From contig OW203761.1 of the NCBI GenBank assembly GCA_934045905.1, positions 34,212,964 through 34,276,963 of the forward strand: a stretch of 64,000 nt of DNA, in the 5' to 3' direction. Position 1 is the stretch's first letter. Every line of letters begins with the position of its first letter. The stretch comes from Leuctra nigra (taxonomy: Eukaryota; Arthropoda; Insecta; Plecoptera; Leuctridae). Positions 51,001 through 63,000 of the stretch are shown one piece after another. The notes below the pieces were generated by a model. It did no database searches. It saw nothing but the letters and a program-made list of their open reading frames with translations, and was not told the DNA's origin. Position numbers and translations under genes: made by a program.

Positions 51001-54000
51001 CAACAGAGAAGTGGTGGGAAGACAGAGAGAGATGGAGGGAACTGGTGGAAAGAGAGGAGCCTGAAGAAGTGGAAGAGGAGATTGAAGAAGTGTGGAGTGT
51101 CAGACTTGGCAAGTCGGCTCTGAGATCACAAGTGCCCTAGAACATTGGTGGGATCATCCCACCCCCTGACCCGACAATAGTTGGAAGCAGGGTCACGATA
51201 TTTATTATTCAAAACACGACAAATTTGATAATGATGGAACATTAAGTCAATCTCTCACTTAGGGTGGAATTAAGAGCACCATAAGACTCAAAGGATTTTG
51301 GTTGTAATCCCAGCTGGGGTGTACATTTTTAATTCGCAGGCTACTTGTAATAATTTTTTTGTAGCGAGAGTTATGGTATCTTGGAGTTGAGCTTAAAAAT
51401 ATCTGACGAGAGAGATTTGCATAAGTTTTAAAATCAAATTATGAGAATTGATGTTAGATCGATGGACATGCTTTAAAATTCTACTCCTTGCAGTATTTGC
51501 AGATTTGCAGATGTCTCCTCCTTGCAGTAAATTTATCTTCTGACTTGTTTGTCTGAAAATGTTGCCCGCTCATTGACTTGACTCGTTAACAAAATGCTAA
51601 TTTCACTTTCCAAGGGTGGGATTCACAAAAGTGTGTCTGCTAATACGTATTATCTTTTGACTTAAATATCAAAAACATCATGTTAAATAAAAGATAATAC
51701 AAAAGATAGCAGGTGAAACTATTTGTGAATCTAGCCCCAAGTTGAAATATAAATGAGGTCACTTGTTCATTAATTATAAAGGAAAAATTCCTTTTCAAAT
51801 TACCTTTCAGTTAGCTCCTTGACATATTCCAGTCTTTTCACAGTATCAGTTTTCAGGAAGTTATTGACAAATGCGTTGTCGACTAGATTTGCCAAGGTTC
51901 TATTGCCAAGATCAGAGTCAACAAAATCCTTTATAAGTTGAATGTTGGCGGTGTTGTCGACAAGCTGCTCTCTTGCAACTGGCAGTGTGAAGTTGATCAG
52001 ATTTAAGCTCAGTTCTTTGGCCATCCGGACTGCATCAAACGATTTGTTTACTCGCTCCATTACTCGATGAATTGCTGCCGAATTGTTCGGAGCATACAGA
52101 ATCTTCCCTCTAAAAAATGGAGCTTACATTATTACTCGATATATGAATAAGCACCTAAATTAGTTGAAAACTTGTTAAAAGATAAAATCTTGGTATTTCC
52201 ACAAACCTGAAAAATGGTTTTATCTGCAACCACAGAAAGCGGGTAGCTGGGTTCTCTTCAAGCACTTTAAATACTGCATTGCACTCGGGGCTTGCATCCG
52301 TGTCATTCTCATACTTGATGTTTACATTCTTATTCAAAAGTTTTAGTTGATCTTTCAGAGTGTCAAACCTGGGAAAGATGTCTTGTTATCATCCTTTATT
52401 AGCAAATCAACAGTGCCATAACTAGGGATTTCGGCACCCGGTGTAAGTCTACTTTTGGAACCAAACAATAATTCTATGTGATCTAACTCTCTGTAAAAAG
52501 TACAACACAATGCTTACTGACTGCCCTCCATCATGCCTCCTTGCGATGCAATTTGCTTCATAACGTTGGTAGAAGTCTCTCCGCAGAAGAAATGCTGAGC
52601 CAGGAGGAAGTTGCTGTACACAGAGGACACATTTTTCTCTTGCATTGCCGACACAATAGTACGATAGTCTTCACCGGCGGCCATCACTTCCCTGTAAAAA
52701 ACATTAGGTATTTCATGTAAAAGTCCTTGCATTATATGCTAATATGCTAAACACTGAGCTAAATAAAACTAAATAAATAAAAGAAGCATCTAATATAAGA
52801 GGAAGTTAGAAGCTTATAAATTGCAATTTTTAATATTTTGACAGTCTCGCTGGAGATTGACTATGTATAATGAAGAGACAAAGTAGTAGATAGGTACTGA
52901 TTGGATCTGTCTGTGTGTATCGTTGAATACGTTTTAAATTTTTCATCTCTTAAAAGAGTTATGAGTAACTTTCGAGTTGTATTCAGATTTTAAATTGTAT
53001 TTATCTACAAAATGCCTAGTGCAAGTCCATCAAGTTTCACTTGTGTGCACTTAGCACAGCCATCTTACTTAAGAATGTCTTGATAGGAATCCAGTATCAA
53101 CAGTTCCTCAGTGAGTTCAGCAGTTAATTTATTTAACTGTTGCCACTGCTCCAACTCGAAAGATCGGCCTATATTTTCTTCCAAATACTGCAACATCTGC
53201 AAGCAAAGATAGTTAACATCAGCAGATTCATGAACATTCTTAAATTGAATGGAGTTATGTATTATTAAATTAGAGCGTATGTAAGACACATTAATTTAAA
53301 CCTCCATTTAAAAATAAATACAATCATGATGCTCGCTGCTCACCTCCTAAGCAACCCCCCCCCCCCCCCCCCGCAACACTCTCCTTCAATTCCCCGTGTT
53401 TTTATACATTTATTTTCAAGATCTAAATAGGCTTACTAAATAAAAACTTAATTTTCACTCAACTATAGAAGTAAATGGATGAGAAGTAATGAAGAATAGA
53501 AGAAGTGGATGTACTAAGGAAGATCAACTACATACTTAAGTGTTGAACACAAGACTTATTGTTTTTAAGTGCTCAATAAATTCGATTATTATCCGGGTCA
53601 ATGCGCCCCGGACCTGCATTGCCCTGGAAGGCCCTCCTCCAGACCCCAATTGTTTTGTTATTGTGGCAATGTTATTTTCAATATTAATCCCTCTTATAGA
53701 TTTAGTTCCCATGTGACTTCCTGAGCAACTAAGAGCTGAATGCCTTGTTGTCCAAGAGTCCCTGCTCATGAACGGGTTCATCAAATGCGTTATCAACCAG
53801 GCTTGGTACCAGCAAGGGATCCAAAGCAATGCCAATGACACTGAGCTGAGGAGTGCCTTATTTACCAATTCATTGGTAATAATTTTTTAAGACAAACATG
53901 GGCAACATTTCGTGAGAGATACTAGGTCACAAAAACCTGAGTGATTTATTGATTTGAGGAAAATTTGAATGGACTCATGATTTCTACCCCAGATTTAAAT

Positions 54001-57000
54001 TATGCAGATGGAATTTACATTTTATTGATTTCTTTCAACATACTACTAACCTCATCACGAACTCCAGCAAACTTGACCTCCTTTCTCACTTGTCTCAGAA
54101 TATTTGTTAAATTGATTGTCGGCATATTACAAAAAGTGTCAATGATGGAATCTAGATCTTTGGGCTTGCGAGTGATCAAGAAATTGTTAAGAAATCCTCG
54201 ATCACATAATACTGCTTTTGGTTCTTCTCTCATCATCAATAACTGGCCCTAAAAAAACAACACTATATTACAAAATCACTCTAATAGGTACATAATTTGT
54301 TAAGAAACAATTAACTTGATATATAATAATAACTACATTACTACTAATTGTTATGTTATAAAATATAAATACTTAATTTATTAGGTAGTCAAATTTGAGA
54401 AAAGGAAGGGTTGAGAATATAAAGGAGTAGGACATTTTAACTTAAATTTCAATACAATCACACAGTTTTAAATATGTACTCCATCAGATTTTACATGAAG
54501 AAAGAGACAATTTTTGTGCTCTCAACAGTAAATTTAACAGACTGATTAATAAACTGAATGGTTTGTTTGTATTTGAGATGTTCAATAATTACCAGAGATA
54601 TATTCTGAACAGCAACTTTGGAATTGTAAAGTGAATCCAACACTTTGTCATCCACATTAATATTCTCTTGGCTGATGTAATCCTTCAAAAACTGTGGCTC
54701 GGAAATGAGACGATCTACACTGACCAGTCCTGAAGAATAAATAACATTAAAAATGCTCTCTTTGATTTGAAAACAATTATCTTTGAAAAAGTTGATTTCA
54801 CCTGTCAAGTTTTTTTCTCGCTTTGTAATATTCTGCAGGAGAGATGACAAATCCTGAATATCACGTCCAATTCCTTGAACCTTTTGCCACTTCTCCATCA
54901 GTGTTTCATTCTTAAATAATAGTTCCATGTCTTTGGCAAGTCTTGATAATCTGTAGACATCTTTTGCAAGTTAAAATCTTTTCCCATTTATTGTAACAAG
55001 CATACCTAGGGCAGACTTGACTGTTTTAGCAGTTTACGTAGGGTCAATAGGGGTAAGTGTGGTCATGGGGTAAGTGTGGCCACTGCCAATACCTATTAAG
55101 ATATCAATTATATTCATGTCCAATGTTATAGTTGAACAGTAGTACTTTACTTGATATAACTAAAAAAAATATATGAATTATACAAATTTTGAACAGTCGA
55201 GATCTAATATCTCGTGGAGCTTGTCTTTCAAATTAGAAACACTAATTCGACTTCGTATGTTTCCAATTTGACTGACGGCATAATGGCATAAAAAATATAT
55301 CTCTTGTTATAGATGCTTGCAACAATATTATCAAAGTGCATTATTAATTTTCATTATCAGTCTGAAATAATTGGGGGCCACACTTCCCCCCTAAAAAAAT
55401 AGACCTGGGGTAAGTTGGCCAAAAAGTATGGGAACACAGTATGGGGCAACACTATTTTGAGTATTTTGTAAATGACTGTGGAACATTATTTCATCTTATC
55501 ATAATAGTATCATAATCAAATATCAACATCATATCTGTACTTTTTATAATTTATAATTGGTTACACTCTATTGTAAGGATCCATAAATTCAAACTGTATT
55601 TTATTACCTTAGGCAGATTGAAGGTAAATAGTGCCTACATTGAAAGTTCGTAAAAACCCAACATGTGACTATTAGTGAAAAACTAAATTTATACTACCTA
55701 CAACTATTGGGCAAAAAGGCATTTTCTTATTAGTATTTGGTATTTCTAACATTACCACATATTCACTTCATTAAAAAATATGAATTTACATTGAAAAATT
55801 ACCAGTGGCCACACTTTCCCACATAGCGGCCACACTTACCCCAATTTCAAGGGAAAGTGTGGCCGGTAAAATACATGTTCTAGAATTTACATTATACCTA
55901 CTACTCATCAATAGTTCATACTGCATTTTTCAAATTTGCAGAATCTTTTGGTAACATATCTAAGTAGGTAATAGTACCTCCATGATTGTTTTCACATTTT
56001 TAGCTTGTAAATTTGAGCTGCTGCAGTGATTTAAAACTGAAGCTATAAAAAAAGTGGCCACACTTACCCCGATTGACCCTATTGCTTTTTGTAAATAATT
56101 AGAAGTGCAATGATAGCACACCAATTACATACCTACTGACATAGGTAATGTTGTAGGGTAATATTTTTATCAAGCAGAACTTACACTGTTGCTCTGTAAT
56201 AGTCATTGGTTCCATACTCTGCATCTTTCATCTTTGCATTACATGTATTGTTGAATCCACAGAAAAAGCTTTGTAGAAATGGCATCTGTCCAGCAGATGG
56301 CATTGCTTTTTCTTGAAAATGACCTTAAAAGAAAATCAAAATTATTATTATTTTTTTGGGGTACCTACCTATCATTTCAAAAATCTTAAACTAAATCTGG
56401 CACTCTCGTTATGAAAAAAAATTACTCAACAAATGACATATGAAGCAGGTTTGCCTTTTGAAACATTATTATTATAATTTATAACTAGGTAGTACTTGAG
56501 AAGTTGGCTAAATTAATATGACAAGTCATAACAGAGAACAATTACACTTCCTCGCTTTCCTATCAAATGTAGCCAATAGGCATTTTTTGGATACCTATAA
56601 TATGTTAGGTCTGCAGGCCAATTCTAAATAATATACATTTTGAAACCATTTACGTTTGCATTGTATAAAACTTGAAACAGTTGACAACTATTGATTAGCA
56701 TTTTATTTCAATTACACACAGCCCTTACAAAATATTTCTCTGTGAACTTATGTGAAGGTAAAATTCCACTAAATCTGATATTAATGTTATATTTGTGCAC
56801 TTTGCGCTCATTTGGGAGATATTGATGTGCTTAGATACTGTTAAAATTTGGGATATTGGCCAATAATGACTAATGGGCGATGAAAACACAATAACTTTTC
56901 TCAGCTTAAATGCAGGTTTCTGATAAAGTTCATTCACGATTAGAATAGCAAGCTGTAATGGCGGCGTGTACTACCGTAGTCAAGTGAACATATACCTAAA

Positions 57001-60000
57001 CATGTAAATGTCAATATAATAATCAAAAAATGTGTATAATACGGCTGTAGATTAAAATAAATCAATTTTATTGAATTTTTATAATATTTACTACTATTAA
57101 AAATTGTGTATTTGACATAATTTATACAATTTCAATAATACAAAGAAGAAAGTCTTGCCATTGACAGGGCAGTGTTCAAGTGACTGACCAATGAACGACG
57201 TGATCGACTAAAACGTCAGTGATATTCTTATCGTGAACGAACTTTAGGTGCTCGTTACACTGACTCTTTATATCCCACAGTACTAAGTGCCCATAAATTT
57301 TAATGCTCTTATTAATTTCATTTTCAAAGTTATGGTCTTGGCTGTGATTACAGTTATACCTTCACAATTATTATAGTCCAGTTTAACTGTAAATTAAATT
57401 CTAATTATAAGTTTTTGATGCCTCTTACATTCATGAATATAGGTCTTCAGTTCGCGTGATCGCACCCACATAAGAATGGCGAAAAGAAATAATGGCCATA
57501 ACAGCTCAACCAGACATCGAATCTGAAAAGTATGAAACAAATAGTTAGGAAGACACCACCTTGGGAAGACACAATGTTTGGTAGAATGATCCGGTTAACG
57601 ATCCTTATGAACACCCTCATGCTCCAAAGAAGTTGCGTCTACAAGTAGTAGGTACACATTTTTGATAACCCCTTAGTAGGTACAGGTGACCCATGCAGGG
57701 CCAGACTGGCCCCTGGTGGCACGGCAGATCGTCGCCGAGGCCCCTGGCTACTGAGACCACAAGATTGTGGCGGGGCAGGTTTGTCGCTTTTTCTATTAAT
57801 TTCACTTTCCATTAGCTTTATGTTTGACATTTAGCAATCAAATAGGTACCTACCTACACATTTTTCGAACCCAAATGCAATTAAAAAAATTACAAAAGTT
57901 CAAAAATCGGCTTGGGCCTTTTCTATTTCATTTCAATGTAGGAACCAACACCCGCGCCAACTGCTCCGAACACGGGCGCTCGAGCAGGCCACCAAAGGCC
58001 ATCCTATAAGCTTCTTCGCTCAAAATAATACAGATAAAGTTCGTTCACGATTAGAATAGCAAGCCCATGTACTACTGTAGTCAAGCGAGCATTTGTAAAC
58101 CTTCACATGTAAATGTCAATTATCAAAGAAAATGTACAAGACTACTGTAGATAAAGATAAATCAATTTTATTGAAGTTTTCTAATATTTTCTACTATTAA
58201 AAAGTGTGTATTTCACATACTTTATACAATTTCAATAATACAAAGATAAAAGTCTTGCCATTGACAGGGCAGTGTTCATGTGACCGACCAATGAACGACG
58301 TGATCAGACGTGATCGACTTGCTATTCTAATCGTGAATGCACTTTACCTACTACACGTTTTTATATAATCACAAAATCGTTTTTGTGAATGAAATTTTAA
58401 AAATAAATCTATGTGGGGTAGGATTTTGGAGCCTTTAAAAGTCACTTTCTGTTTTAAAGCCTTATTAACAATTTAAGTTTTTATAATTCCAAAATCATTT
58501 TAAGTGACAAAAAAATTTAAAATCAAAATGCGCCCTGAGGGGCATGTTGCGGCTCTTTCTGTGTGAAAAAATGAACATTTAAAAAATCAATATTTTTTTA
58601 ATCCAGTGAAAAGTTATACAAATCCAAAAGAACACCCTGCGGGGCAGGTTGGTGGGCTGCTTTCACCCAAAAACTTTGCAATAACCGCCTAGACCCCTGA
58701 CGATAGCCACTCCGGCACTGGACCTGGACTACTGGCTACTGGAGTCCTTCCGAGCTTGCCGTGACTTCCCTCACGCCAAGTCACAAAATCATGAAGTGAC
58801 CGTTTCCTTCTGACTTATTTAGTAAAAAAAGGCTCTGCATTATTTTTTGTTTTCAATGTTGAAACGTTGGTGCCATTGTAGTTCACAAATCGCATGAAAT
58901 TTTCTACACATCTAAATGCCATCTCCTCTTATTGCAATGATAAAAAAAAATTGATTAGATAGATAGGTATAGAAGTAATTCTTGTTAACGCAATAAAAAC
59001 ATAAAGCAATTAACCCAACGGCTGGTGTACTGGATACCTACCTCGGTTCTCGTCAGATCACCGAGGTTAAGCAACATTGAGCGTGGTCAGCGGTTAGATG
59101 GGTGACCATTCTACTCTGACTTGCCAGTTGCTGCCGTTGGGCCTGAGAGACTGGGGTGTTTGGTGGTTAGTGTGACGACCTCCCTCCGCCTGTTATCAGT
59201 CTCTCGACGGCGCGGGTTGTGGATTAAATTTTACACCGTCCTTCAGATGGGACGTTCAGCCGTTGGCCCGCTTGGTATCTTTCGTCAGGAGTAGGCTACA
59301 AGCAGGTACCAGATTTCCTCCCTTCTCCATTACATTCTCACTAGTGGAGCCTCGGCTCCATTGAGACTAGAAAATAATAAATGCTTTCTTGCTTTTTGTT
59401 CCCTAGTTTACGGTTATAAATTTCAAAATTACAATGAAGAGCAGCTATTCACCGTCCTTGAAAGAGCAGTAGGTAGTAGGTAGGTAACCTAGAATTATTA
59501 TTCGAGAAAATAAGGAACACAACTGACCTCTGGTGGATTTTGTGGTACTTGGTAAATGGCGGCTATTAAGGGCGCATTGCATAAATATAAATACAAATAT
59601 TTGATATAGTTGTTTGTTATGGCCAAGAAAGTAAATTTATAGCTAAATATCAATTTCATTTGTTTTTGTTTTTTGTGATGATATTTCTGGACCTGGTAAA
59701 GGCGTACGACAGAATGCCAAGAGAAGAAGTGTGGCGGTGCCTAGAGAAGAAAGGTGTGGACAGTGGAGTGATACAAAGAATTCAAAGTATGTATAAGAAA
59801 AACAGTAGCTGCGTGCAGACGGGAGTGGGAAAAACGGACTGGTTCGAAGTGAGGGAGGGACTGAAGCAAGGGAGTGTATTGTCACCAACATTATTTACAG
59901 TGGTAATGGATGAGATGCTGAGAGAGGTCAAGCCGGATTACCAAGAGGACACCCGCACACTCATATATGCAGACGATGTTCTTGTGTGGGCAGAGACCGA

Positions 60001-63000
60001 GGAAGAGTTGCAAGAGAAACTCAACAGGTGGGAAGAAGTGACAGCAAAATATGGACTAGAAATCAGTAGAGAAAAAAGCGAAACCATGGTTATGGAAAGG
60101 CAACAGAAGACACGGTGCCAGACGCAGATGCGAGGAGAGGAACTGACAGAAAAAGACGAGTTTAAATATCTAGGCAGTGTATTGGCAAAGGATGGAAATG
60201 TGGACAAGGAGATCGAGAGGAGGGTGAGAGCAGCAGAAGTGTTTTACCAGAGTGTAAGGAAGCTACTGTGGAATGAAGATGTGCCTCAGAGGTGTAAGAT
60301 ATTACTGTACAAAACCTACTATGTACTAATCTTAACATATGCAGCAGTAACTTGGCCAATGGGAGGGAAGGAAGAAATGAAAATGCAGGCTGCGGAAATG
60401 AAGTTCCTGAGAAGTGTGGCAGGGGTGACGAAGATGGACAAGGTGAGGAGTGCAAAGATTAGAAAGGACCTAGAAGTGGAGTCTCTTAGATTTAAACTTG
60501 GAAAAGAGAGGCTAAGATGGCACGGACATATGAAGAGGATGGGAGAAGAGAGGATACCATATAGAGAGGCAGAGCGTGCAGCCATGGGTGGCAGAAGAAA
60601 GGCAGGAAGACCTAGAACTAAATGGAGGAACAGAATAGAGGCAGCCGCAGAAGAAAGAGGAGAGTGTTGGGGAGTAATTACAACAGAGAAGTGGTGGGAA
60701 GACAGAGAGAGATGGAGGGAACTGGTGGAAAGAGAGGAGCCTGAAGAAGTGGAAGAAGAGATTGAAGAAGTGTGGAGTGTCGGACTTGGCAAGTCGGCTC
60801 TGAGATCACAAGTGCCCTAGAACATTGGTGGGATCATCCCACCCCCTGAACCGACAATATTGGAAGCAGGGTCGCGATATTTATTATTTGTTTTTTCACT
60901 GCTTTATGGAAACACGAAATGTAAAAACAAACAAATTAATATGTGGACCTGATAGTAGCCATCTTGCCAGAAGTGGATCCATCACGTATCACTTATTTGT
61001 GGGAATAGTCAATGATCGGAACATTTTGATAATTGTTATTTGTTTGTGAATATTTTAAATAATTTAAATTTTAACTAATTGGAGGATTTGGCTATTACGG
61101 CAATTTGACCGAAAAAAATCATTATTAATTTTCTTCGTATTTCGCAAGAGGGAGCTAGTAGCATGATTTGAAGTGTTTCATTAGTCGTTTTTGGGCGCCA
61201 CAAAAAAATCCGGGACGTTTTCAAACTTAAAAAATGCACGTTACTTTGGACCAAGAATAGACAAAACTAGAGATGGGCCGATTCCAAAATTTCACGATTC
61301 CGATACCGATTCTTAGCTCCGATTCCTGCGATTCCGATTCCGATTCTTACCGATTCTTCACAAATACCTACAAACCTCGTGCTGTATTTATCACCCATTT
61401 GTATTTTGCCCTCAGGTAAGTAATTGAAAAATAAAAAAGTGGTAAGAAAACAACATTTAATGTATTTTTAATGTGTTAGATCTTTAATTTTGTTGGAAAG
61501 TAAGTAGTAATACTAGGAATTGTGCTTTGGCGATGTTTTTAACCTAAAATATCAAGCTAAAAGGGCGGGATTGTGCTTTGGCGATGTTTTAACCTAAAAT
61601 ATCAAGCTAAAAGGGCGGGATTTTCAAAAAGAATCGGAATCGCTAAAATAGGGACAGGAATCGGAGAATCGCGATTCTTCCGATTCCACTGGAATCGGTA
61701 AAATCGCGAGAATCGGAATCGGCCCATCTCTAGACAAAACCGTTTATCTGAATGACACAAAACTTGCAGAGAATATTAATTAGATATCTAGTTATGGGCT
61801 GACCCCCCATTTTCTAATTTTTTGTTTCAATTTTTACAAAAAAAATATATAACGTACCGGATTTTAGAGTCAAATATTACTGATAGTTAAGCTACTGGCG
61901 AAAAAGGATTGAAGTTATAGAAATTTGGGGGCCGTCATGACATCCACCTATTCTTTGTGAACAAAATGAGCCCTCGTGGAAGTCTGTAGATATGATATGG
62001 AAGATATGATATGATATGGAAGCACAATTTTAATGACTATTATGAATTAAGAAGAAGTAGGTAAATGGTGAAGATGTGAAGCAGCTGAAGAAAAGAGATT
62101 GATGTATGGAAGATCAACGACTCGATTGTTGAATACAGACCAATTATGTACCTATTTTATGTGCTCAATAAATTACATTAATTTTATTATTATTAGTGTG
62201 AATGGTGTGGCTAGAATCGTGGCCATAGTAAATTATGTTTATTTTCAAAAATAAAAAAGTCAAAATTTTACGGTACCTAGTAGGTACCTACAACAATAAT
62301 GTGTCAAAAATGATACAGTGAGTTGTAGAATCACTTACTGAATGAGAAAAATGCCCTCCCGACTCTTTGAGTGCAGTAGTTTCGCCAATAACGTGATTTA
62401 TATTTTTAGTCACGTGGTATCGCTCGAATCGCGTTAAAGCATTCAGCGAACACAGCAGGAGGTACAATTAATATGCATCAGAGAAATGACGTGATCTGTT
62501 GTAGTATTACACCAGCAACATGGAAAAACACCCCGTGAAAAAATATCCCAAGCCCGAAGTGTCAAATGCGAATTAGGTAGTACCTACCTAAGGTATTACT
62601 AGGTAGTACCTAGGTAGGTTATTATAGGTAGTAAGGTAGGATTTTAAATTTCCTAAGGTATGTACCTACCTACTATTAGAAAAAAAACATTCAAACTACA
62701 TACTACTCAGTTTTACCTAAGGATGAAAGGTTTCACTTAAAACATTTTTTATGAATTAAAGCTGGAGGAGCAGCATCTCCCTCCAAGGCCTTGACAGGGT
62801 GTTAGCCTGTTATGTAATACTACTACCTACCTAGGTACCTAGGAGGATAGTTTCTACTAACTTGCTTGTAAAACGTAAACCTCTCGAATTAACAATGAGT
62901 ACCTACCTAGGTGGTATGTAAAGGACATATAAAAAATGTAGGTATTTTACCTTTTGCCTTTTTCTGAGATGGTAGTTTTTCCAGAGAAGTAACCTCAGTT

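Noticed and set aside
53536..53868. 110-codon minus-strand frame
   Set aside because: No recognisable domain, no fit to the phases of neighbouring ABCA exons, and it overlaps a dispersed repeat.
59014..59142. Functional 5S rRNA gene
   Set aside because: Several positions differ from canonical 5S, and the sequence continues into a SINE body instead of a terminator, so a 5S-derived SINE fits better.
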